Below, piece after piece: positions 40,679 through 53,218 of a stretch of 64,000 nucleotides of DNA. Both the position numbers and the translations under genes were made by a program. The stretch spans positions 54,897,612 through 54,961,611 of the forward strand of contig CM055095.1 in the NCBI GenBank assembly GCA_029204225.1. The letters run 5' to 3'. The notes beneath the pieces were generated by a model, which did no database searches, was not told where the DNA came from, and saw nothing but the letters and a program-made list of their open reading frames with translations. The stretch comes from Diphasiastrum complanatum. Its lineage: Eukaryota > Streptophyta > Lycopodiopsida > Lycopodiales > Lycopodiaceae. Each line of letters begins with the position of its first letter. The stretch's first letter is position 1.

Positions 40679-43600
40679 GTTAGAGTGATGCAGGTATGCA
40701 CGATCCGGTGGAGCTATGGGATAGCGTCTTTCACCAGGAGAAATAGCACTCAAAGTGTCTCAGGAGAGAGGAGTCCATACGGGATATCGCCAGTCCGGAT
40801 GGCTGGAGACAGCAAAGTTACTTCTATCGGAGCTTCGGGGAAGATCAGAACGATCGTCGTAGGTGGATTCCGGGAAGAATTCACGGAAAATCTTGCAGTT
40901 TTGGTGCTTTCAGGGAAATCATCGATGGTGGCTTCATAATTCACTGTGTGGATAGCCATTTGGCGCAATGGGGCTTGCATGGGTATGCAAAGAGTAGTGA
41001 TGGAGAGCCATGGCAATTTATAGGAGCAAATTTGGCTGAAAACGGAGCAAATTTGAAAAATTTCCAGTTTTGTGGGGTGTTGACAGATTTCTGGAAAATC
41101 AAACTATTTGGAGTCAATACCGCACCGATTTTAGAACCGTAAATTGCATCAGGGCACTGGAGGTAGGGCGACCTCAGTGTGGAAGAAATCTGCAAGAGAA
41201 AGCTCAGGAAAATACTGAGTAGAGCCCAAGAAGTCTCTCTATTTCTCAAGCTAGGGTTTACAGTCACAAAGTAATGGATCTTTGGCTGTAGGATAGATTT
41301 TTTGGATCTATAAACTGCCATAGAGGGGCTCCCTAGCAGCGCGCATCTAGTGTTAGATGGTCGTGGAGTGTCGTGGATCAGCCAGGGAGCTGTAGCGGAT
41401 TTGGGGCGGCTGCCATAGCCATAACCTATGAAGGAGGAGTGAAGAGAGCGATGGAGGAGCTCGGGATAGCTCGCGCACGCCCAACCGAAGGAGACTATAG
41501 CACTTCGAAGGGGTCCGTGCATCTAAGCATGTGGTTCAACATGCATAAAATCTGAAGATCGTCGGATCGAGCTCCTATTGGATGGACGGCTAAGATTAAC
41601 TTTTTAGAGAGAAATCCGAGCCATAGAATGGGATTCCACCATTGAGATGTGGTGAAGTGGGCCCGAAGAGAGGTGAAAAAGGGCACCTCATTTTCATAAA
41701 AAAATTTCAACTGAAATGGCTGAAAGGACCCAAAGGGTAGAAAATGCTCTTTCTTCATTAAAAAAATTTGAAAATGAAAATACAGTTCATTTTGCAAGGG
41801 CAAATGGCAAAGTGGCTAGCTATAGCTAGAGGGCATCTTTTTTGGCCATCCTTGGGCCAAAATGGCCCTTGAAATCGGCTACTTAGAGTTAGCGGATAAA
41901 GCGATGTCACAAAGTAGGGAGAAAAATGTTTTCGGGAGTTTTCATCACCATTCTATCGAGCGGAGTGTGGGTGACCTAGTGATGGGCTACATTTGCCATT
42001 TGGGTACCGTAGGGCCAAATTTGGGGTGATTTTTGGCTGGTGAAACCTGCTACAGGGCGGTACAATGAGGCATTATTGCTTTGGAGTTATTACTTACTCC
42101 TGAGAGGGTAACAGGTTGTTTGGAAGTGATAAATGCAGTATGGGGGCGAATGGTAGCAGAATTGTGTGGAGAAAGGTAGTATTGGCGAAGAGGATGAAGA
42201 ACAGGTCAATAATCACACTTTGGATGCTCTTGACGAGTGGTGAGCGTGATGATTTTGGGGTTTTGCAGTCAATAAGTCAATTTTGATCAAGTCAAAGTAG
42301 TTGTGGAGCAATGTATCAAGTTTGTCATCGAAGAGATACACTTCAACTGCCAGTTTGGATAAGTCAAGTCAATTTGACATATCAGTATTGCATCAGGGAT
42401 GCAGATTTCAGTGATGACAGGGTGCAGATCATTTGATTTGGGCCATGGAAGATCTCATAGGCTCACTTGGAGGGATATTGGCATGCACAGTCATGTGAGG
42501 GACTTGATGGTGGCTTTGGAGTTCACATCTTAGTGTATTCTCAGGAATGGTTTGGAACCATTCACAGAAGCAACTTGGAGCTAGCTTGGGGGAATACAGG
42601 TGGACACTACAGGGTAGATGCTCAGATCTATGTGATCAGGGATGGCATTGGGATACCTGATAGGGATAGCACTACAGGATGACATGGGATGATCATCAGG
42701 GGACAGCTATTTGTGGATGGACTTGAGTCTTTGGATGGACAGGACTTACAGGTGTAATTCATGATGGAATCAAAAAGCTGCAAATGCAAATGGGCAAAGC
42801 GTGAAGCTTTGAGAGCCAGCTCTAGGTTGGAGAGCTGATGGAGATCGCACAGGGTGTGATCGGAGGGCAAACACTATGATGGGTGTTTTGCTAGTGATCT
42901 ACTGTAGGGGACATTGATGGCGGGGACTTCATGGTGTGCTCATTTGGTAGTACAGGACGACATTACAACAGGGGGCCAGTTTTGGACATTGGCATTGATG
43001 GGGAGGCATCTACCATCATGGGCGTGGATAAGCTACCTATAACTTTTATGCATTTGGCTATATTTGCAGGAGTCTAGGCTTGGCATAGATGTTGGAATTT
43101 CCATGGTGCAGATCCACAGGTGGTGAGATCAAGGGGAAGCCTAGAGGAAGTCACTCAGAGCCATATATCTCAATACGATAAGGGAGACAATGGTCTCGAG
43201 ATCTCGTGAGTGGAAACTCAGGGATATGCTTGCGTTGGCATGGTGTCAGGTGGCACATAGCCAAGGAGAGTGAGCGAATGCTAGGAGCCAAGTGGAGCAG
43301 GTGATGCTTTGGAGTTCGGCTTGTCTAGCAGGATGGTGACCAGGATCGGAGACATCAGGTGAGCATAGTATGTGGATGATGAGTCCATTGGGGTGGCACT
43401 CAGGGAGATGCTACAGTTGCTCAGATATGATATGACATTTGATGTATGGACGATGTTCTTCAGTTGCTGCATCATGTGGTGACCTAGGGACGGGTCAAGT
43501 CTGGAGGTAGGTGGCATGGAGTGTACCCAATGTGGTACATATCCTGAGGGCATGGAGTGCATTACGGGGTGATGTGGATCCAGCATGCCCATGGTTGTGA

Positions 43601-45077
43601 GCCAGCAGGGATGGAGATGGTTGCTCAAGGAGTGACAGTTGATACTTTGGCTAGTGATTAGGTGAGCTGCATGGTTATATGCACAGTGGTCTCTAGGTTG
43701 GCATCACATGTTGTTTCTATCCATCACTATTTGGTAAGCAAGATGCAATTATTTGGTAAGATCCAGTTGGAGTCTAGTTGCACTACAGGTGGACAGATTC
43801 TTGGGGAGCTATCAATGGGTAATGGATACTTGGTGATCAGATGGTATAGGGTACAAGGTTCTGGACCTATCCTATCTGATATGCTATGGATCGTGGGTGA
43901 GTTATTCATCACGATAGTGGATCTAGTTTGCATTTGCTTTGGGTTGGACGCTATGATGGATATAGTGTTGTGGGGAGATAGGCTCCTTGGTGGCAGGCCT
44001 ATGTATTGGTCAAATCAGAGTTGGCAACATCAAGCATGGGAAGTTGAGCCTACATGGGATGTAGGAGAGGCAAATCATCATCAGTATCTCTGGGATATAG
44101 GCGAGCTACTCGGATATAGCCTATGGTGAGGTTTGTGTACATTCATTCGTTGAGTCCTTGGTAGACTCTTGTGCTTGGAGCATGGGGAATGAATGGAGAT
44201 CAGCTTTTAGGACTTATTGGACAGGATTCCAGGGCAAAGCAGCTTGGAGCATAGCTTTGTTTGGGAGATACATTAGGGATGAGGCTTGGAGTGCTCATTG
44301 GTTTGAGATGGTTGATCTTGGATGACGTATGAGGACATCTATGTGATATGCTTGGACGTGAGGGCATCTTGGTTACAGGTGTGAGCCATGGTCAGAGACC
44401 TGATTTGATGACCAGTGGTGTAGCAGCGGATCTACAGGTGGCACAGGTGTTGGTACGACAGGATACCACTTATGGGCAGGCCTTGGTCATGTATTTGACG
44501 CTTTATCATTCGTATTGGTGTGCATGAGTGTGTGTGGGCTTGCATGTTGCCTTGTCACGAAAGTTTAGATCTGAGTCGGAGTCGTATATGGTTGTGTATT
44601 TGCTACAGTGAAACAAAGTAGTCATTTTATGATCTTTGACTTGTCATTGTCTACTAGTTGTTTATCTGGTGAGGGTGCAATCTTATGGTGGCAGTAAGAT
44701 TTCCTCAGGTTGAGTCTCAGTCGCACATTTATGTCAGCTTTACAGGTTTGTGCTTGTAAGTGTCTGATAGGATGTCAACCTAGCTAGATGGAGGATGTAA
44801 GTCTCATGATGGCAGTGGGATTTTCTCAGTTTGAGCCATGTCGCTCATGTGGTCCACTTGTCGTCAAGTTGGATTGGGGATGAGTCAGTTGGTCGAGAGT
44901 ATGGTAGACTCTCTGTATGAACATTGTGTTTACATGATACTTTGTGAGTCAAACCTGGTGGTTTGTTGGTGTGCTTGAGTGTGAGTCAAGTACAGAGTAG
45001 CAGGACATGCATAACATCTTTTGGACACTCCAAACATTGCTACAAATTATTGTTTTTCACGCTTATCACATTTGAGC
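40679..45077 (+). other. Coding-less interior of the non-autonomous LTR element
   Basis: Strikingly G- and T-rich on the plus strand. An ATG at 40799 opens AGDSKVTSIGASGKIRTIVV for 47 codons, which could be a vestigial gag start, but no gag, protease, RT or integrase motif follows. Other open frames (42467-42682, 43662-44129) have no known motif. A diverged direct repeat of about 50 bp (TGGCAGTAAGATTTCCTCAG and TGGCAGTGGGATTTTCTCAG) starts near 44688 and 44819. Confidence 0.6.
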
Positions 45078-45088
45078 TTAAGGGAGAG
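45078..45088 (+). other. Polypurine tract of the non-autonomous element
   Basis: TTAAGGGAGAG directly precedes the 3' LTR and supports plus orientation. Confidence 0.7.
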
Positions 45089-45551
45089 AGTTAAAAATCA
45101 GTTTTGATCTACTATAAGCTCTAAATGTGATATTGCAATTAGTGTACAGTTTATTTGGTTTACTGTATATGGTTGTGATCGGGACGTGACCCATTAGGAT
45201 ATATTGATCAGGGGCATCGATCCCGTAGTCGGCCCCTTGGGTTAGCCGAGTAGCCACACATAGGAAGAATTAGCCTGTATAGAGTTATTTATAGTATTTG
45301 CTATACTTGGGGGCATATCCCAAGTTTGTCGGTTGAATTTGGCCATATTGGGCCCGACCTTAGTTTGACAGGTGGTAGGCCAATTTCAGGACACCTGCCT
45401 TTTCATGCAGTTTGTGAATACTCTATATGTACAATGTTTCTTTGTAATTTATAAGCTTTTGTTGTGCCATCTTTGAGAGTTGTGAGGAGTGTCTATGGTG
45501 ATTTATTTATGTGATCTACATACTGCACTAGATCCTAACAGGATTTTAACT
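45089..45551 (+). mobile_element. 3' LTR of the non-autonomous element
   Basis: The LTR is 463 bp, begins AGTTAAAAATC and ends GGATTTTAACT. It differs from the 5' LTR at a modest number of positions, including a few-bp deletion near 45107, so the insertion is older than element A. Confidence 0.85.
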
Positions 45552-45556
45552 ATGTA

Positions 45557-46489
45557 GCTGATGAAAATACATTTGATGCTCTAGAAGTCGAGCTTTTTCT
45601 TGAGATCATGAGGAATCTGCACATAAGCAGTACATCCAAAATCTCATAAGTTTGATAAAGAAGGTTTGGTACCTATCCAAACTTTGAATGGTATTTTTTC
45701 TGAGAGACCTTTAGTAGGACATATGTTCTGAATATAAATTGTTGTTGAAACAACTTCAGCCCAGAAGGAATTCAGAAGTGTCACTTGTAATAACATGCAC
45801 TTTGCCGATTCGACTAAGGTTTTGTTCTTTCTCTCAGCAAGACCATTTGACTGAGGCGAATAGGAGGTAATGTATTGTTGCTTAATGTCATTGTTAAGGT
45901 AGTACTCCTTGAATTCGGTGGAGATGTATTATCCCCCGTTATCGGATCTCAGTGCTTTGATTTGTTCACCAATTTGATTTTCTGCATGCTCTTTGAATTG
46001 TCTGAACTTGATGAAAGCTTCTAACTTCTATTTAATGAAGTAGACAACTGTTCTTCTAGAAAATTCGTCAATAAAGGTAATGAAATACTTTGCATCTAGT
46101 AATGAAGGAGTTTGCATAGGTCCACATATATTTGTATGAACAGCATCTACCAAACTTTTTGCTGCATGTCTATAACTCGATCTAAAAGGAATCCTAGTCT
46201 GCTTTCCAAAAATGCAACTATGGTAAACAGGTTGATCGACTTTACCAGAAGGATAGTCGAGATCAAGTACTAGGGATTGTCTGGACATGTTCAAAACAGA
46301 TGCATAGTTCAAGTGTCTTAAGTGATGATGCCATAATAATGCTTTATTGACAAGAACAGAGGTTTTCAGAGTTTGACTAGAATCAAAATAACAATGTGCC
46401 AATCTATATAAGTATCCATGTCTCTTACCGAGTGCAAGGATCTTATTACTGCTATCGATAATTCTACATTGGTCAGGTTCAAACTCCAT
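45557..46489 (-). pseudogene. Copia G integrase, broken
   Basis: Frame 46489-46028 holds LWHHHLRHLNYASVL and CIFGKQTRIPF of the GAG-pre-integrase domain, then VDAVHTNICGPMQTP (first Asp replaced) and FITFIDEFSRRTVVYF. Further down, peptides ALRSDNGG, SPQSNGLAERKNKTL (catalytic Glu) and LDFGCTAYVQIP-like segments are separated by stops, ending at the insertion at 45556. Confidence 0.75.
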
Positions 46490-46515
46490 CCTATGATCTA
46501 AATCTGTGATTCTAC

Positions 46516-46791
46516 TTACTGTAACAGATTTGTAGATAGTTTAGGAACATACAAGACTTTCGATAGTAGTTTGAACTGATCATGCTGGAACCTTAATCTT
46601 ATAGTACTTTCGCCTTCGATAGTGTGCGTGCTATTGTCACCAAGATGAACATACTTCTTCATGTTGTAAGATGTATATGATTGGAAAATCTTGTAATGAT
46701 TGGTCATATGTTGAGTAGCTCCGGAATCCAAAAACCACGAATCATTTGAATTCGCGTATTTGTCTTTAACCATAAAAGCGCCTTCATCCAT
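46516..46791 (-). pseudogene. Copia G protease
   Basis: WFLDSGATQHMTNHYKIF retains the Asp-Ser-Gly active site. VHLGDNSTHTIEGESTIRL and KVLYVPKLSTNLLQ follow. The frame is linked to the integrase frame by a small shift near 46500. Confidence 0.85.
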
Positions 46792-47540
46792 TTGGACTTC
46801 AAGAGATGCTATAACTGTATTTGCTTGTTGATCAGATTGCTTGGTTGCATTCTTCGCTTTGAGAATTCGACAATCTTGGATCTCATGGCTATTGCATTTT
46901 CAATACCTGCAAAACATCTTCTTCTTCAACAAATGTGGATTCGATGATTATTCTTGACCTTGAGTATGTTTCTGATTCGATGTAGACTGCTTGGAGCTTT
47001 TCTGCTTCTGTTGTTTCGAGCCCTTGTTGACATACAGAGCATGAGACGAAGAGGTAGACGAAGTATCTTGACTTCTTCAAATATCTTCTTGCAATAACAT
47101 AGTGATAACTATGGTAAGAGTTAAATTTGAGTGTGTCATGATGATCATCACCCAATTCTCATATGTAGAGGGCAGGCTTGAAAGAATGTCATAATTGTGT
47201 CTTGATCATCTATGAGTGATCCGATAGCGACCATCTGTTGCAAGAGATTCTTAAACTGGTTAATATGATTCTGAAGAGAATCATTATTCGACATCTTGAG
47301 TGTGAAGAATTTTTTTCAAAGATGTAACTTAGTACTTACATCTCTCATATCATATAGTGACCTCAGGATGCCCCAAACTTCTTTCAAAGTTTTGGCTTCA
47401 GCTATGTGGCCAATCTGAGTACCTGATATATTGAGGATAATAAGTGTGAAAGCTTTACCATCCTTTGACTTCCATTTCGAGTCGTATGTGTCGTCTTCAG
47501 GTTTCACTTCAATACCTGTAACAACATCCAACAACTCGTT
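46792..47540 (-). pseudogene. Copia G gag fragment
   Basis: Gag peptides (LLDVVTGIEVKPED, KWKSKDGKAFTLIILNISGT, LKEVWGILRSLYDMRD) lie at 47534-47316, followed by a stop and shifted segments with HINQFKNLLQQ-like sequence. A weak zinc-knuckle area is near 46900. The 5' end of gag is cut at about 47545, where the TTAA element begins. Same family as the gag at 296-617. Confidence 0.75.
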
Positions 47541-47550
47541 GGTTTCACAC

Positions 47551-48426
47551 CTTTACGGATTAAAAATTTTGAGACCTTCATTTTGAGTAACTTATATGTA
47601 AGATATGATCTGTCAAACATGTGAGGGTACTATTGAAACTTCAATATTTTCATATATGGGACTACATTATTGTGAATTTTACATTTAATTTTTTGCCTGT
47701 CTGCTCTTAAAAATCCTATATGATTATAGAAACATGCCTATTAAAAAAAAATTGAATTTTGAGGTCTATAGAGATAGATACGTGCATCCAAAGTTACCCA
47801 TTTAAGTGTTGATAAAAATCACAGAAATTGGAAGTATCATATTTGAGTGTATAGTTACACCATGATTTTTTTTAAAAAGTTGGGTTGTCTACTTTAAAAA
47901 ATATTATATTACCATAGAAACGTCTCTCAAATCGTTTTTCAATTTGGAGTTATGTAGAGATATATATGTGCACCTAAAGCTCCCCATGTCAAGTACTGAA
48001 AAGGGCTAAAAATTATTGAAAGGTGCTAAAAAGTTACAAATCTTTTGGAGGTGCTTTTTACAACCCTTTCTTTGCTATCTACTTTCAAAAATCCTTTATG
48101 ACCATAGAAATCCTTTATGACCATAGAAACATGTCTCTAAAAAAAAAGCTAAATTTGGTGTCCTATAGAGATATATATGTGCACCTAAAGTTACCCACGT
48201 GAAATGCTGAAAAGTGTTGAAAATGAAAGGCTTTTGGGGGTAAACTGCCTCAATTGGGAAAAAAACAATTTACAACACAATGAAGAGTCAAGTTTAGTTT
48301 CACATACAGTTGAGAGATTGAAATTTCAATCATTTGATGGCATGTTATGTCTCGTCAAGTGATCAAGGGATTTATGCGCACTTTTGTGCACATGAGCACA
48401 AAAGTGTGCTGAAAACAACTCTAGTG
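47551..48426 (-). mobile_element. TTAA-flanked non-autonomous element, copy 2 (end-truncated)
   Basis: This is the reverse complement of the element at 27518-28467. Its intact end is CACTAGAGTTGTTTTCAGCA (minus strand), abutted by TTAA at 48427-48430. Three internal units are marked by GTGCA(T/C)C(C/T)AAAG at 47782, 47968 and 48179. The far end lacks the last ~110 bp found in copy 1, where it joins the gag relic of copia G. A 19-bp tandem duplication (ATCCTTTATGACCATAGAA) lies near 48093-48130. A subterminal hairpin GCACTTTTGTGC / GCACAAAAGTG(TG)C lies at about 48380-48410. Confidence 0.8.
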
Positions 48427-48430
48427 TTAA

Positions 48431-49006
48431 CGATGAGACAATCATCAATGAAGAAAAAGCTGAATGCGTAAGTTTTTGTTTGAATTATGTATTTGAACTC
48501 ACATTTCTTTTAATTTCAGAAAAGTTCTCTTTATGTGGATGAATTGGCAATCCACTGAGGAGGACACAGATCTTCGGCCAGTGAATTTCAAAGAGATCAT
48601 GCATTGAATTATTATTTGAAGTCCTTCAAGAATAATGAGATAAGTGTTTTCCATTCAAGGTTTCATCAACATTGTGAAACAGTGATAATGGCAATCAAAG
48701 CACTTTCTCATTTTCTTGAAGGCCAATTTTATGAGAGTGCAGAGAATAGTTTTTGTTAGAAAAACCATTGCTCTTAAAATTTTAGGATATGGGCCAGTGA
48801 ATTTGATGTTTAGATTATCACATTTTGCATTGTATGCTGCCTATGTGGATTTGAGGAAGGTACAGAACTACGGATCCATATGGAAGAAGAAAGTTATTGC
48901 ACGATTCCAAGTTGCAATCATCATTGGAGAATGTGTCAAAAATGGAATAAAATTTGAAAATTTCAGAAACTTTGTAAAATGTATTATATATCAATATACA
49001 AAATGA
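48431..49006 (+). pseudogene. Possible intron-bearing gene fragment, unidentified
   Basis: After GAAAAAGCTGAATGC, a GTAAGT donor and a TTTTAATTTCAG acceptor delimit a potential intron of about 60 bp (48462-48520). The next segments (SLYVDELAIH, then YYLKSFKNNEISVFHSRFH and ALSHFLEGQFYESAE) are protein-like but broken by stops. Frame 48716-49006 overlaps in another phase. I do not recognise a family. Confidence 0.25.
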
Positions 49007-52000
49007 TATATTATGTCTATTGCCTCATGGCATGTATTAATATGCATTTTTTTTTTAATTATAATTTGTCGATTTTGTATTGTGATGGGAGCTCATAATT
49101 CTCTCGCCTCGTATTTTACTTTGAGCATACAAACTCATAGTGCTCCCAATACATATTTTTCAAAGAGCATACTAAAACATGCAGAGAAATTTCGGCTTTT
49201 GTTATTACAAGCAGGCTTAACTAATTAATGTCTGAAGTCGGAGTAGTTTTAACCACACTAGTTAGAATGCGGGCATTAATAAAAACTTGAAAAACAGCAA
49301 CCAAACGGTACCGAAGTCCATTCTCTCTCTAAATTCAAACTTTCTAAAGGGCCCATTTTAAGCCCATATTTCCCCTAATGTAGCATGGTAATCAAGCATG
49401 AAGATATGATGCAAACTCTTTGTTATTATAGCATGCATAGTCTTGCAATCTTGATATCCCTAGTTCTCAAGATCTTGGTAACATGATGTTTGTGATCCTT
49501 TTGAGTCAAGGACTCTTGATTTCCTTATGGAGTTGCAGCTATTTTCAAGGAGGAGGAGCTTTTGGATCAATCATGCTCTTCAAGGATGGAAGAAATCAAT
49601 GGCAAAAGTGTTCAAATGGGAGAAAGTTCTTCTTGATGCTTGGAGATGGCTTTCAATCAAGGAAGCCTTGTCTTGGCTATGGTGACCTTGCTACAATTTC
49701 AAACTTAGTGGCTGGTTTTCTCGTCAAGCTCATGCCAAAGGATCCACTTGAGAAGCTATTCTTAGCTACCTAAGTTTTGGAGGAAACTAGCATAGTAATC
49801 AAGCTAAATTTTGAGTGTGAAGATTTTGCAAAATCTAGCTTTTTTAGTTTATAATTTCATGTACATATGTAAATCTCACATGTGTGGAGCACGTTCCCAC
49901 GTGTGGAGGGTAGGCCTAATCATTTTAGTTCATTTATGTTGAGTTTGAATTGTCAATAGGCCTCAAATTTGAGATCTAGTGAGATAATGACATTTGTCAC
50001 ATGATGTTAGGATTGAAATGCATCTATTTGAACCAATCACATTCAGAGACATAGATCACAAGGCCAATCACTTTAAGAGATGCATCACATGTGGACCAAT
50101 CATGTTTAGAGGTGCACATCATGAGGCCCAATCAAATTGTGAAGTGGAAATCATGAGGTCCCCAATCATGGTAGAGCTCTACATACAAGTTTTAGTGAAG
50201 CAATCTATGTGTTACACATTTTTTTTCTCATACTCTCTCTCTACTTGAGGGCTCACTCACTTTCTCTCTCTACCCAAGAGTAGGCTATTTGTTGTGAAAA
50301 TCATAAAAAGTTATCTATCATAGCTTTAGGGGTTTCCTAAGTTTTTTGTGTAGAATTGTGATAGGGCCAAAATTTGGCATAGATGGCAAGTTGGTCAAAT
50401 CCACATGTAATGCCACTATTGAGCCAAAAAGGATTTGTGTTGCAATCTTGAGCTATGTAGGCTTGTAAATAGGATTGTGACACTTGTGTTAATATAATTT
50501 GATGAGTGATCAAGTCAAAGTGTTGGCTTTGGTCAAGGGGTCCAATAGGAATTGAGAAATCTTCAAGAAGGGTCCAATAGGATTGCAAGATGGATGCATC
50601 ACTCATCCAATAGCATTAGAGAGGCTAGGATTAGGGGGCCAATAGCATGCAAGGAAGAATCTCCATGAGTTTCATATGTATTTCTCTTTGGAATCATAAT
50701 CTATATTGAGTTTTTGAGTCAAACTTGAGTATTGTGAGATTTGCTTGTTTTACATTCTCTCTCTACCCGAATTCAAATTAGCTCTATCCTCTCTCTACCC
50801 GAGGAGATGAGCTTAATTTTACTTAGTTTTTTCAAGGATCACTTTCTCACAAGTGTATGTACTTTGGTTATCAACATATGCATCTATCTTTGCCTCTATG
50901 CCTTAGGTTTTTTTATCTAGATCTTGGAATTCAATGTAGCATCCATCAACAAGTGCATAAGCTTGCTTAGGAGATCATTCACACACTTTAGGGCATTCCA
51001 CACGTGTGAAATTTCACATTTTTCTCTCTCTAAAGCATGTTGGGAACTTAGTTTTTTCATGTAATTTGATTCTTTGAGTGCCACGTGAATGTGGATTCAT
51101 TATGCATGAAATTGTGCTCTTGCCTTAGAATCAATCTAGAAAGATTGTAGGATGCAATCTATGTGATAAATCTATGTGCAATCACAACTTCCCAAAATCA
51201 ATTGTGGGTGTCGGGCTCACACGTGTGAAACCTTCACAAGTTTGTTGACATTTTTTTCCTCACAAAATAATTTCTTATTTTTTATTCATATCGAATTATC
51301 ATAATTCTTCATGAAATAAATGATTCTATGAAATTGAAATTTAGAAAGAAAAAAAAAACAAAAAAACAAAAAAAAAACCTCAAAATATATTTCTCACATT
51401 CTGAATCTATGTGTGGATATATTGCACAAGCATTAGCTAACAAATCTTATATTGAATTTTATTTAATATTTTCATTTTAAAATTAATCTATAATTATACT
51501 AAACTAGCCTTCAATTTTAGTTTGCATGTACATTATAAAATCAAGGGTTATAGGCACTTAAAGCTAGTTAATAAAGACTAGACACTTACTTTGACTTGTA
51601 TAGAAATAGATAACTAACTTGATGTCCGAGTGTCAACATGTTCGGTTCAATCCACATCTGTATATCTTTCAAGTAAGAACTGACTATTTATAGTTGAGCT
51701 ATCTCCATAATAAAGAGCCCATTGAGATTTCACCTTGTAACTTATAGTTGGTAGATGGTAGGAGGCAAGTCTTCATTCAAGGTAAATGATCTGAAACCTC
51801 ACCTACTAGACCAACTCTAAGTGAAAGGTCATATTTAATGATAGTTGCTTGAATTTAGTGTACAAATCTAGCTCTTGATTGACTAATTTAAAAAAAATCA
51901 CCATTGTAATATGTACCACTCTATCTCAAGGCATTAGATTTGCATTTAGATCTTCTTTGGCTAATCATAGAAATCCACCTTTGACATATCTAGCTCTTTA

Positions 52001-53125
52001 ATTTAAGGTAGATAGATTATGATATGCATTATAGTATGGCTTTCTAATTGTGTTGAGCTTTCAACCTTGGACGTGATCTTTGTATTGGGATTTTTTTAGG
52101 TTAGAAGAAGCATCAATAAGAAAGTTATAACACAATAGGTGACATTGAAGGGCAAGAACCTCAAACTAGTCCAATAATTTATGAGTAATGAAGTCAAGAA
52201 ATTATGCTCACGTAGGAGATGAATAGGTAGGTTCTTGAGAAAATTAATATTCAAATTTGATCCAATCATTAGATCTTGGCCAAGAGTGAATGCACAAGCC
52301 TGCAATGATCAAGAGTTAGACAAAACACTCACAAATTTGCTTTTAAACATCATGTATGAATGAAATGACATCCGCTATAAAGTCATCAATGCATTCATCA
52401 ATAGCATCCAAAACTAGCTACTTTCTCCATCCCCAAAACAAGTATAGAGAAAAGAGCCGAATCATGTTAATAATTGAATAGAATGATTTCCAATACAATG
52501 TTTAGCCATACCCTATTTCTCCATGAATTCTAAGCCGATTTATAGGCATGAGAGATGACTATCTCTCTCTCCTCTCTATAGTCATATAGCCATAAAATAG
52601 AAATATGAACCCTACACTAGCAACTTTGGTCCATATGGCCAAATCAACTCAAATAAAAGCTATTTTGTGGGACTACCACTTCTAAGACATGTCTTCAAAT
52701 AATAAATAATACTATTGTAATCACCTCCACATGTGTGAAAAATCTAATGTACAATATGTACAATTTTGGCCTCCATTTGATAAAAACTTGACAAGCAAAC
52801 TAGTTGACAATTTCTCGTAGGTATTAAGTAAGACTTTCAAAAAATGAAAAAGATTGAATTTAGGTTTGAGATGAGTCCAAGGTAAGAACATTTCATAATC
52901 AAGAAGACATTTAAAAGATTGTCTAAAGGTGCAATGAATTGATCTTGGGCCCCTCGTTGAAAGGCATAAAAAGCTAGTTCAAGGGAATGCCAAGGTTTAT
53001 GGAGGAACAAGGTCGCTTCTTGTGATTTTAAGAAAGTAGTTTTCACGCACTGATTGTATGGAAAGTGTGATTGGTAGTGTGGATGATTTTAGAAATTCTG
53101 AAGAGATCTGTCTACTTCAAGTTAG
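49007..53125. other. Intergenic DNA, no gene seen
   Basis: About 4 kb of AT-rich DNA. Short repeated strings TCTCTCTACCCGAG (about 50260, 50758, 50791) and several ACACGTGTG or ACATGTGTG palindromes (about 49887, 51002, 51220, 52731) recur. They resemble those in the copia LTRs, so LTR remnants may be present, but I cannot define one. Open frames at 49483-49773 and 50337-50606 are unrecognised. Confidence 0.35.
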
Positions 53126-53218
53126 TGCAGCAATATTTTATTATCATCACTTTGTATGTGGACGACACATTGCTTTTCAGCAACAATATCGATCTAATAA
53201 AAGAAGCTAAGTCAATGA
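53126..53218 (+). pseudogene. Copia RT fragment (YVDD), plus strand
   Basis: QQYFIIITLYVDDTLLFSNN and IDLIKEAKSM are the copia RT palm with intact YVDD. The peptide closely parallels element G (IIITLCVAHTLLFD, IDLIKEAKTM). The fragment stops at 53218 where element F begins; its continuation appears at 56942. Upstream RT is not recognisable. Confidence 0.7.

Larger units (their letters stand above)
40193..45556 (+). mobile_element. Non-autonomous LTR element (LARD-like) with AG...CT LTR ends
   Basis: Two LTRs (40198-40666 and 45089-45551) enclose about 4.4 kb without a recognisable gag or pol. The primer site directly abuts the 5' LTR and a polypurine tract abuts the 3' LTR. Flanking 5-mers GTGTA (40193-40197) and ATGTA (45552-45556) are the likely target duplication with one change. 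Such coding-less elements depend on enzymes from relatives. It is inserted in element G. Confidence 0.8.
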
